A stretch of 64,000 bases of DNA from Tridacna crocea (lineage: Eukaryota > Mollusca > Bivalvia > Cardiida > Cardiidae): NCBI GenBank assembly GCA_943736015.1, contig OX031056.1:68847277-68911276 (forward strand), given 5' to 3'. The position numbers and the translations under genes are program-made. The notes beneath the pieces are model-generated. The model ran no database searches. It was not told where the DNA came from and saw nothing but the letters and a program-made list of their open reading frames with translations. Shown piece after piece: positions 1 through 11,300 of this stretch. Position 1 is the stretch's first letter; the number at the start of each line of letters is the position of its first letter.

Positions 1-85
1 ACTTAGCGCTTGCAGTAAAACTCGAACCTGGAACCACGAGTTTAAGAGCCCTGAACTTTACCAGGGAGCCATGCCGGAAAATATC
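1..85 (-). repeat. possible tRNA-derived SINE head, cut by the window edge
   Basis: Read on the minus strand, a GGTTCGAGTTT stretch resembles the pol III B box and lies downstream of GGCTCCCTGG, which is a poor A box. The spacing fits a tRNA-like head, but the A box is atypical and the element runs off the left edge. It could also be chance similarity. Confidence 0.3.
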
Positions 86-855
86 CTTGTATTTCGCGTA
101 AATCCTCTGCAGATGCTTTCAATGTGGACATGTATATAGTTTTAGTTTAAACATATTTTATTGTCAAGTTATGTTTCAAGAATAAAATTTACAACACAGA
201 ACAATATACATAATCAAAGGACAAGGCAAAAGGGTCTGACCACAAGTTCTCTCAACTTAAATTCGGTCATTCCCTTTATGAAATTACATTTTTTTAGACG
301 GTGGCCCATTTTTACTTTGGCTTTCTAATACTGCACTAAGTTTTCATTTCATTTTTGACGACAATTGTGTTCCAGTTACGCACTAACATCGTAATGGCAA
401 TTGATAAATTGATAAATCGAGTTGGAAATAAAAATAGGAAATTTTTTATTCAAATAAAATGAAGGAAAAAAAAAAAGAAAACTCAGATTTCAGATTTTAA
501 CTAAAATTACTAAATGATTATGGACATGTATATAATTTTGTAACAAAAAAGTCTACATTTAAAGAGGATCACTATTCATTAAACCAACTCAGGTCTTTGA
601 AAACGGAATGGGGAAAAGGTAGATATTGCATGTTGCAAGCACTTTCCTCTCTTTTTTGCCCAAAAAGCTAAGAACAGTTTTTTTTATCTATCTTCTAGCA
701 AAAAATGGTTCAATTTCATCTCCTTGATCTCCATGATACCAAAACATGTCCTCACATAATAATGGATAAAAAAGAATCACTTTTGCCAAACAACTGACAG
801 AATCCTGAGATAGACCTGTCCTCTGACATGTAGAAAACTTACAAACAGCAAAGTG
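86..855. other. no gene seen
   Basis: AT-rich sequence with short A and T runs. I see no exon, no convincing ORF and no recognised repeat on either strand. Confidence 0.5.
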
Positions 856-906
856 TGTCGACCCATGTCAGCCTGCGCGGACTGCGCAGGCTGACATGGG
901 TCGACA
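856..906. repeat. family D GC-rich hairpin
   Basis: A perfect inverted repeat with 23-nt arms around a 5-nt loop (GGACT). The inner arm is GTCAGCCTGCGC and the outer arm is TGTCGACCCAT. The same inner arm recurs more than ten times in the window with different outer arms. The flanks resemble those of other copies (a 'gtcctctgacat' stretch before, 'ttttgcagatgc' after), so the hairpin is the core of a longer degenerate element. Confidence 0.85.
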
Positions 907-2462
907 TATTTTGCAGATGCCTTAAGACCCTTTTCATAGAGTATGGTTCATCTAAAAAGTCGAAAGATTACAACTAGGAACTTGCATTATGATGTCCACA
1001 AGTCTTTGCTCAGTTCAATTTCTGATGCAGCAAATTTGTTAGTATGTTTTTTTTCCTTCGATCCTTCCGGTTTGGAATGAAAACTCTTTCAAATCGGTTC
1101 TATCGTTATCTAAGATCCCTTGGAGTCCTCACCTTTTCCTACAATGATTTTATCTTTTTATAACTAGATTGCCAGTTGGTAATTGATGGAAAGAGGGTAA
1201 AGAGAATAGGAAAATGAATTGATGAATGAATGAATGGATGAATGAATTAATGATAAGACGGACGAAGTATTCTACCCCACTCACAAACTTAAAATGCATT
1301 TTTTTGACAAATAAGGCTGGTGACCTATTTGTTTTAGCCTGATTCTTTTAGTTTAATACATGAATATTACTTATAGAAAAATAAGAAAAATCTGAATGTT
1401 AGAACATTTTAAAAAATAACTTTACAGATACCCTTTGGTTTCTTTGATTTTTTTTTCTCAAAATAAATTTGTTTTAGCCTTAAGTTAAGGGTTTTGTTCT
1501 TTAGATGTTGATACATTGTACACTCTACATTTTTTTTTTTTTTTTTCATTCAATTTGATGTTTCACCTTTAGAATGGCTTAAAATTTCCTTATAATTGTT
1601 GTCATTTACAGAAAAATATACGTAGACTTAGTTTTCATAGGGGAAATTTTATCCAGAACTGCCGCAATGCAGGGTGTACTAAAAGAAATATTCATAGAAC
1701 TTTTCCAAAGCTGGTGACCCCCTCTTTTTATCTTATATTTTTGTAGATCAGATAATAAACTATCACCAAACAAAGTTTCATGAAATTCTGAATGTTATGA
1801 AAAAATGGTGAAACTGTAGCGATCGTCTTTTAGCGTATCTATTCAACTGTTGTGTAAAGATTCATAAAACGGTTAGAACCCCTGGGCTATACCAAGGAGC
1901 TAAAAGAATACCGTTTCTTTTCTAATTATAGTCGTGGTGGTGTAATACTTTTAAGTTGCATTGTTTAAGACAGAATTTTAGCAAATGCTTCGTTTTAGAA
2001 ACAGAGGGGAGAAAGTAACTTATCTTATTCGTTCCTTTGCATTTTGTCATTTTGTTTAAAAGAATCCTGAAAGCCTGTTATAAAGAAACAGATTTATCGT
2101 TTGTAAAAATTTGCTTAGGTGTCGGTGAACCCCAGTCTAAATGTCGATATCAGCAAGGCCTTAGTGGAGTTTTATAAATTGTAAATAAAAGCTCAATACT
2201 CTACGTACAATTAAGCCATTTTCATGGCAAAAAGTTGAGTTTCGCACTATGGATGCTCCTTCACTTTGGTCCCGGCCACCGTCCCCCACCGAGAGAGAGG
2301 GGGGAGAGAGAGAGCTCGAGCATAATGCTCAACTGACAAAACTTCAGACATATATATATCTGATGCATATGAGAAAAGACGTGTCTTGGAAAGATGGTTG
2401 CGTCAGTATTGATGTGAGAAATCTAGAGAGCACATACGTAGGTGCACTGACCACAATGATAT
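907..2462. other. no gene seen; low-complexity tracts only
   Basis: AT-rich. Contains an imperfect GAAT/GGAT tetranucleotide tract near 1217-1246 and a T tract near 1530-1548. I recognise no exon or repeat family here. Confidence 0.5.
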
Positions 2463-2675
2463 TTAACCCTTTACCATACAATGACGACTTTTAACGACTC
2501 TGCAGAAATAGCCTTTTGAAAACATTGTGGGAAAAGGAGAAAAATGCTGGTATTGTGGGAAAAGAAGAAAGTGCTAGTAAACAGCATTTTCTCCTTTTCC
2601 CACAAAGTTTTCTACCCTATCAAGTCAAAAGCAAAAGACTTTTCCTCGGGGTCGTTAAAACTTGGGACCGAATGA
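2463..2675. mobile_element. family A TTAA MITE, rearranged copy
   Basis: Begins with TTAACCCTTTACCA and carries the AAAACATTGTGGGAAAAGG arm. The centre has a partial arm duplication ('ATTGTGGGAAAAGAAG' occurs twice) before the closing arm. The right terminus is degraded. Confidence 0.75.
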
Positions 2676-3423
2676 AAAGAAAAAGGGTTGATTTGCATTA
2701 GTTCATTATCCGTAATGCTGGATTCCTATTGACACGAGATTAGTTACGAGAACCTCGATTCGCAATTCGCATCTTATCATGAAACTTTGTTGAATTTGTT
2801 TGCTTTGGATACGAGATGATACGGGTGTAGATGTTCAGAAACAATGAGTTGCGTTTGGATGCGATTTAATTGCAATTGGTCATTTCAGTTCACAAGACCA
2901 TTTACGATCCGATTTTACGTTCGCATACGATCTGTTCCGATCAGACGAGATTATCCCGTTCAAGTCTGCTATTGAATTCTAATTCGATATGATTAATATG
3001 AGTAGGGATCACGAGTAACGACAACGTAATAAATACAGATATGTATGGGATAAGTCTTGGTACGTTTATTGCGAACCATTGCGCTCTGTTTCGCACGTTT
3101 CACAATCAGATCTGAGGGTGGGCTGGGACTCCACACCGATGAGTATATATATGGACCACGACTATTCGCAGACTTCATGGTTTTTCTTGAAGTTGTGTAT
3201 GGACTGTCAGACAATACAATAACATATTTCCAATCTTTTTTGATCTTTTTACAGTTGTGTGTATATAATAACTGCAAACGAATGAAATAACCTCTGAAAG
3301 GTTTTGGATATGATTGGATACATTAATACGTGTTCCAAAAGTAGTGTGTTTTTTCTGTCTGTTGAACTGCTTTGTTGAATCATGTCTCAATTGTGTAAAG
3401 AAGTGCGTATCGGATGAGACCTT
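2676..3423. other. no gene seen
   Basis: Short overlapping ORFs occur on both strands (around 2993-3390), but none shows a domain, splice context or similarity I recognise. They look like chance ORFs. Confidence 0.5.
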
Positions 3424-3641
3424 GGTCCGTATTCACCAACCATTCTTAAAAACATTCTTAGTCTTATTTTTCAGAATTTTGTCCATGTGAAAGTAACAGA
3501 ACTTCTGATTGGCTAAACCAAATGGTTTAGCCAAACCAAGTGGTTTAGCCAATCAGAAGTTTTGTTACTTTCACAGTCGGGAAATCTTGAAGAATAAGAC
3601 CAAGAACGTTCTAAAGAATGGTTGGTGGATACGGGCCCTGA
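3424..3641. mobile_element. family C palindromic MITE
   Basis: A ~200-bp near-palindrome running from CCGTATTCACCAACCATTCT to a matching 'AATGGTTGGTGGATACGG' end. The centre is TTCTGATTGGCTAAACCA followed by its reverse complement. The centre carries a small extra TGGTTTAGCCAAACCA duplication. Confidence 0.85.
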
Positions 3642-3780
3642 GGTCCGATGCGCATCTCTTACATGGGCAACGTCCATTGTCCATCCAAGTAGAAATGCAG
3701 TCTTTTGTAATGTTCCTTGTATAAAAATATTAAAAAATCAATTGTAAAAAAAAAAACCCACAATGATCAAATAAATACAT

Positions 3781-3786
3781 TTTATT
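3781..3786 (-). promoter_or_regulatory. candidate polyadenylation signal of the MFSD4-like gene
   Basis: AATAAA on the minus strand about 455 nt past the stop codon of the transporter. It is the nearest canonical hexamer I noticed. In AT-rich DNA such hexamers are common, so the assignment is tentative. Confidence 0.35.
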
Positions 3787-4240
3787 GTACAAATATGTGC
3801 AATATATACGAATGGCGGATAAATATGTAAATAATGGTAAACCTGAATAGATCACTCTATGCATTTAAATGTTTCGGTTATCGATATATGACAAAATCGA
3901 GGTCTGAATAAAAATGACATTTAAAAAAAAAAGATGTCGAATAACATACGATAATTCTATAAATAGATCTGTACACTTAACGTTTTTTGCCTTCTTTGCG
4001 CTAACCGAAAGTTAAAGAGCTTTGGCTGAATGACCCGAATATTAGTACGCAAAAGTAGTCCGTACACACGATTATGTACTACACTGGGTACTGGCTGATA
4101 TTGACATATTTTCTACAGAATGTACATGACTGATACGGAAAAAAGTTGTATTTATGAGTTAAACATTATCCATATATTTTAGTGGGATCATTTATAGGTC
4201 AATAATAAAGTTAAATACATTACATGTATAAATGTTGATA

Positions 4241-5331
4241 TTATTCCTTATTGCATTTTTCTTTGTCTATCATACCATCAAACCGACTGCCGTGCCGGTA
4301 CCCTAAGAAATTCAAACAAGACGCCAGCACAAGTGCTATAAGGGCATACACTTGTATCTGATAGAGGAAAGTTATGGGGCCTATGTGCTCATAAATATAG
4401 GCGATAATTCTCAAGTGACAAGTTCCACCGATAGAACCTCCAAGTAAAATCAACCCCATAGCAACACCAGTAAGTTCAACATGGAAATCAGACCAGCCAA
4501 TGCTTGATGGCGTCATAGGTGACAAGAAAAAGCCAAGCGGCTGTAGCAGTAGCCAGTAGGCGAGAGGGTACGTCGTTGCAAATATGTTCATCAAAATAGC
4601 AATAATTGTTACTGCAGTCGTTTCGATCATAATGATAATTCGGATTGACAAGACTTTAGCAAGGCCAAAGAAGCAAAGCCTACCCAGTGTGAAACTGATC
4701 CAGAAAGCTGTGTTTATATAAGTAGCATTGTCCTTAGAAAACTTCAGTTGATCGACTGCGTATGATCTCAGAAACCCAGCGACAACTCGTTCACCCCCGA
4801 TCAAATTGGCAAAATGCAAGATGATAAAGAAGAAAATTTGAATTCCGTAGTAAAAATTTCCACCCGTGCATGTCGCGGGGTTTATCATTTGTTTAAACGA
4901 GCGGGGTTTCGTTTGAACTGTCTCGGTCTTTTCAAGATTGTTCGTTGCTACAGAATTTGGTTTCGTTTCATTCTTTTTGAGATCGGCTGCAATTCGATTT
5001 TCGCGCATCTGATAAATGAAAAAAGCTACAGACAGTAAAACAACTAAGCCAGCGGATATGGCATAGGGGTATTCTATTCTTGATTCCTTTTCGTAGACTG
5101 TCGTTGAGTTATCGACTATGGTTGTGTCTAAAACTTCAGTCAGATTTGAGTCTGTCATGTTAAATATCGAACTGTTTCGTTGACTGGTTGTACTAAAATC
5201 CCGTTCCACAGCAAGAAAAGGGTTGGAATACAACGGAATAAGAAACGACCCAATACCGTAGCCCGTGTGTAAAAGATGCAGTGGTCCAGCCGATTTTTCT
5301 TGCCAGATGTTGAGTATTATTCTCTGTCCAG
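4241..5331 (-). CDS. exon 3 of the MFSD4-like transporter (C-terminal ~363 residues)
   Basis: The acceptor is a pyrimidine-rich stretch ending TTTCTTTATCTTCAG, so the exon starts at 5331. The first two bases complete the codon split by the phase-1 intron (G|CT, Ala). It encodes GQRIILNIWQEKSAGPLHLL and then the IGSFLIPLYSNPFLAVE region, a long glycosylatable loop, a TM near residues 228-250, a charged cytoplasmic linker, and the last six TMs. The stop follows CNKE. The longest visible ORF starts at 5233, but this is only the point where the annotated start codon falls; homology continues upstream to the splice site. Confidence 0.92.
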
Positions 5332-8300
5332 CTGAAGATAAAGAAATAAAACAGGATGGTTATCGTTCGTCCCTTTCAAAACTAAAAAAAATAGACTGGT
5401 CCAAATTAAAAAAGATTTGCAAACGACAAACGACTTGTCTTCTATAGTATAGAAATATTGTAGGAAAAGAAGAAAATGCTGGTTTCCCCACAACGTTGTT
5501 GAAGAGGTTTCTTCTTCAGGGTCTAAAGAAATAGAACTGGTCGGTAAGGTTAATTATAACAATGTAAAATCTGTCAGAAATTGTGTACAATTTGAGTTGT
5601 AAAATCTTGCTTCAGACATAAGTACTAATAACACTAAATTCTGATCTGTCATTGAACTCTAAAACAATATTACAATTTGTCTGCAAATATTTCAACCAGT
5701 CACTAGGTAGTCCTCGAGTTCAGAAACACGTTCAAAGAAGTTCGCCAGATATGTAAAGAGCAGAAGATCTTAATACATCTCCGCAATGCCAACCAAGTTG
5801 CAATGCTTTTTACCAAGCACGTTATTGCATAGATCTATAAAAGACCTTATATGGGTTGGCATTTAAGATGCGATCCTCTGGCGAAGTTAATATTTTTACA
5901 CACGAGTAAAACAAAATTTTATCTCGAAACCCAACAAATGTCAGATTCTTTTCACCACAGTGCCACGTTATCTCGCAAATTTATGGCCAGGTTGTGCAAA
6001 ACTACGTACCCACGCTTGGGAATTTCTTGGTCCTGTCAAATACACGAGTAAAATTCGACTTACTGTCTGAAAGTTGTATGAAAAGACGTCATGAATGACG
6101 TACAAAATGCATACTGCAAAAGTGTACAAGATAAGAAATTGATAATGCTTGTAGGCCTATAACACTGTAAATTAGAGTTAGAGAGTTTAAGTTATTACTA
6201 TATTTCCATAACATCTGTTTTATCTAACAAACGAATTGAATTTTAATTTCAAATGTCGATGGAAATGCATAGAATTTTTAAGTTACAATAAATTTTTGAC
6301 CCATGGTCCTGTCAAATACACGAGCAGAATTCGACTTACTTTCTGAAAGTTGTATGAAAAGACGTCATAAATTACGTACAAAAGTGTGCACGATAAGGAA
6401 ATTGATAATGGCTGTATAACACCGAAAATTAAAGCTAGAGAGTTTAAGTTATTACTATATTTCCATGACATCTGTTTTTATCTTACAAACGACTTGAATT
6501 GTAATTTCAAATGGACGTTGGAAATGCAGAGAATTTTTATATTACGTCTTTGACCTACTTAAGCCTGCTTGGACTTCGCTGGCTAACATGAGTCGAGACT
6601 TCTGTAGATGCGTTAAATTCCTTTTTCGCAGAGCTCAGTTTTATTTTGTTAGAACTACATTTTTTTTCACACTTTTCAATTTGGATAAGTCTAGAACTTT
6701 GTCGTTTCGTAAACAGTTAAACTCACCAACATTGAGGATAGATTCCACCAGCCCACCCATAAAACACAGGAACCAAACAATGTCTACATTCGTACACCAC
6801 GGAATGGCCACAGTTACAATACCGGCCACGTCAAGGCAGAGGGCGATCATCAAATGACAGTAACTGCCGAGCTTGTCAGTGAACACAGCACCTATCACGC
6901 ATCCCGGAAAGAGGCCAACAGCTCGTCCCGATATAGCAACAGCTATTTTTTCGTAATTGGTGCGCAGTTTGATCGTCAGATCTATCAAAGTAGGTCCAAA
7001 CACCTCCAAGTACAAGCCCTGTTATTACCAAATTAAGAGCTTTAACCATTCTTTGTAAAAAAAAAAGGGGGGGCCAGTAATACTTTAGCAAATAGAATCA
7101 ACCCAGGTCAATATGTTGCCCGCGTAGGCCGACATAGGTCGGAACTTTTTGTAATTGGTCAATTTTCTGCATGTTATAGAAGCAACCTACTTCATAATTT
7201 ATATTGTTCCTGGCCAAAATGGCTTTTATGGATCCGTAATAATGTGATAATTTGCTTAGAATAAGGCATCAGGGAGATGCATTAACCCTTTACTCCATAG
7301 ATACTCATTTCTACGCATTGCTTGTAGGAGCCTTTGGAAAACATTGTGGCAAAAGGTGAAATTGCTCGTGACGAGCAATTTCAACTTTTGCCACAATGTT
7401 TTCTATGCTATCAAAAGGTGTCATATACACATAAGAAACAGCTTAATCCTTGCTGTTATTTAGGGTCAATTAGAGATACCATAGAAATGCCCTATGGGGT
7501 AAAGGGTTATTTAAATCGCTTTTGGGGAGAGCAATGCTTAACCCTTTACCCCATAAGGCATTTCTGTGGTATCTCTATTTGACCCTAAATAACAGCAAGG
7601 ATAAGCTGTTTCTTATGTGTATATGACACCTTTTGATAGCATAGAAAACATTGTGGCAAAAGGTGAAATTGCTACTCACGAGCAGTTTCACCTTTTGCCA
7701 CAATGTTTTCTAAAGGCTCCTACAAGCAATGCGTAGAAATGAGTATCTATGGAGTAAAGGGTTAACTTATAACAATGCATAATATCATAGATGAAAATTA
7801 CTGTTCACGCTAGTGGACCTTCTTGCGAACATCTTTGACACCAATATACAAGGGTTTGCGACATTATCTTCTGCTAGGTGGTATTTTTGAAATTCATACT
7901 CATCTGAGTTAGGCGTTCTGGATATGGAATAGGACTACACTTCAAACTGGCTATCGATCCATCGATTTTCAAAACTTAACATGTATATGTTTATCTAAAA
8001 AAAGAAACTACCTTTTCCGATTCATCCAGCTAAATAGCACTGGTATAAGCCCCGACATTTTTTCTTGTCGATAAATCCTTTGAAAAACCTCGCACAAATC
8101 CTGGTTTCCTTAAATCTATATTTAGATACTGTGTGCAAAGATTTTCAATAAGCATTTTCCCGTTTGAAATGGTTGAATTTTTCAGAAATTTGGAGCGAAA
8201 GATGGACCACATATTTGCACAGAAGTATTGTTCATATCCATTATCTCTATAAACGGAAGCGTTTTAGTTTTTAGTTACACACCGGGTATTGATAGTTATC

Positions 8301-11300
8301 CTATACTGGATAGCGATGCTACAGGAACGTCTAGTCTTCGAAGAATATGACATGGACAGGCAGCAAGTGTAGATTATCAATCGATAATTCATGGCGCTTA
8401 TCTACACTATAGCAAACGGATATTATGAATATGGAAGTGATCCCCAAACTTTGATGTTTATTCACTTCTTTGATCAACTAAGCGAAATGGAAAGTATTTG
8501 CAGACGAAACATTAAAAGGTCTCATACAAGAAGATTTCTGATCTTTATATCACAGAAAACATTGCAGGCAAAGCTTTTCCCACAGTATTTTCAAAAGCCC
8601 TTTTCACCCGGGATTGTTAAAGCACTGAATAGTGTGTTAAACGGTTTTACAGCTAAAACTAAATATTTAAGCCTGTCCCAGGTCATCGTAAGGACAACCG
8701 ATCCCCTCAGAAATGATGTATTCATCCGGATGTGGAGTGGGGAGCATTTTCGACTACTCTCACATCTCCTCATTCACAACCAAGTATTTTTCATGTGACT
8801 TTTTCGTTTTAGAGAAGACGTTGTACTCTTACGAACAAAGTCCGTAACAAAGAAACAAATGAATAAATGCATGGCAGAAATAAGGGTCGGAGAGGGATTC
8901 GAACTCCGAACTCCCGGACGCAAAGCCAATACCCTAACCACTGAGCCAAAGAGATATCTCCCTGACGCAGTAGCCAGGTATTGTATTTAAATCGGGAGTA
9001 TACCATGCAGGAAGGAGTGGTCTGTCGTAACACATCCCCTCTTAAAGTCATCATTTATTGATGACTCAAAGCCTTATTAGGCAGGAAGTCCGATTTTGGA
9101 CAACAAATGGGATTAATGGCTCAATGGCCAATCCCGGACGAGCCCCCATCTTACGAACAAAGTCCGTAACAAAGAAACAAATGAATAAATGCATGGCAGA
9201 AATAAGGGTCGGAGAGGGATTCGAACTCCGAACTCCCGGACGCAAAGCCAATACCCTAACCACTGAGCCAAAGAGATATCTCCCTGACGCAGTAGCCAGG
9301 TATTGTATTTAAATCGGGAGTATACCATGCAGGAAGGAGTGGTCTGTCGTAACAGTACGTTCTACGTTGTAGAGTGAGAACCAAAATATTGCCTGGTCAC
9401 AATCACTCATTCTCTTGACGACTGCTACCTGACTATTATAACTCATAGAGGATATTTGTTTTTTTCGGTGTAAGATCGAAATTTATTTCATCGAGTGGAC
9501 ACCATCAGTAATATTTTCACGAGTGGCGCAGCCACTCGTGAAAATATTACCGATGGTGTTCACGAGATGAAATAAATTTCGATCTTACACCGAAAAAAAC
9601 AAATATTCTATTTATTTTATGCTTTTTACCCTTTCTGGGAGGTGCTTTATCAAAATTCAGTACAGTTCTTTTCCCTTATTCCCCGTGGCGTACCCCTCCC
9701 GCATAGCAACGTTACGTCAAGCGCGTGAAATGTAAGGTATATGACGTCATATTTTCCATCTGGTTGTTAGGCACGCGCAATTTACCTAGGCAACAAGAAC
9801 GTGAAAATCGGTATTTACACTGGTGGTACCAGTGTAAGATCGAAAAATATTTTCACTGCCATATCTCGATATCCTACCGGAAAGCATGAAATAAAAAATG
9901 TTAACGCATTAATCAGCTCCGTTCTTGTCTTATTTACTTTTCAGCCGTGCGTAGTACTTAGAAACAACTTAAAATGTTTCAGTTTTTATGAAAACTTTTT
10001 TTCGAACTTATTCACTTATTTCTGTGAAATTTAGTGAAGAGATATAATGTCGACAAGAATCGAGAAATGGGGTGAGACATTTAAATTGAATTTTACCCTA
10101 ACTTTCAAAACCATCCATCACCGTCGATGAAATAATGTCGAATTACATTAATGAAAGTCATCATGATGGGTGATGGTGGCAGCAATGGCGGTGGTGGTGG
10201 CGACGACGCGACGCGAGACTACGATTGAAATTGATTGATCTCGTGCCAGGGACGCCGCATGACGTGGGGGGGGGGGCTCAGAACCACACAGAGGGGCAGC
10301 TAGCATTCACACTATACTACTAGTGACCTGCAAATGCAAGTTTTCCTTTAAGAAAACGGTTTTAAAATTAAGAGTAGGAAAAGGAGGAAAGCAGCATGTG
10401 TTTTCTTCATACATTATAATTACCATTCATGACCGTAGAAACTGTTTACATTTTTTCTGCTTATCGTTGTAACAAAAAAGACATTTTCAAAGTAATCGAT
10501 TGCAAAATTATTGAAAGAGGCAAGTTTTGTGTTAATATTACTCGTGAAAGTATTACTGATGGTGTTCACGAGATGAAATAAATATAAATTTCGATCTTTC
10601 ACCGAAAAAATTAATATGTTATTGATTTCATGCTTTTAAAGGTGGCTCTTTAGATTTTGGGACGAAAATTTAACAAGAATACAGTCGAAAACCATCCGAC
10701 AACATGAGAAATTAGAGATTTACTACAGCCCAGTTCGATACCGACGGGAAACACGGTCTATTTTTAGATAAGCAACTCGCTCATTTACACACCGAAAATA
10801 TACAGGCGAAGCTTCAAACATAGCGTCCGAAGAAGACATTATGGAAAATAATTACATGTTTGTGATTTTATGGAATTTCAGAGTCAATAGTCACGTTCCA
10901 GTCACTTAACATTCCCACAATGCTTTTTTTTTATTTCTGGCGGGAAATCTAAAAACAGCTTAAGAGGCTACGTAGCCTTTTAAGGGAATACCATCAAAAA
11001 AAAAAAATTTTTTTTTGTCATTTTATGATTTTTAATTATTGATGATTTGTATTGTTTTTTCATATAAATTTCAGTGATATATATATTTCTTTATTTGGTG
11101 GGATGTGAAAATTCTAGATACCCCCCTTTAACCCTTTCTGGGAGGAGCTTTATCAAAATCCAGTACAGTTCTTTTCCGTTATTTCCCTTCCACATAGCAA
11201 CCCATAACAATATTACGTCAAGCGCGAGAAATGTAAGGTATATGACGTCATATTTCCCATCTGGTTGCAACAAGAATGTGAAAATCGGTATTTTCACCGG

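Noticed and set aside
4241-5233. stand-alone truncated transporter (330 codons)
   Set aside because: Homology continues upstream to a clear acceptor at 5332-5333 and joins in frame to exons 2 and 1, so the gene is complete.
9149-9354. possible genuine tRNA gene (clear A and B boxes)
   Set aside because: The acceptor stem does not pair and the sequence continues into a repeated tail, so a SINE explains it better. The same holds for 22638 and 40076.
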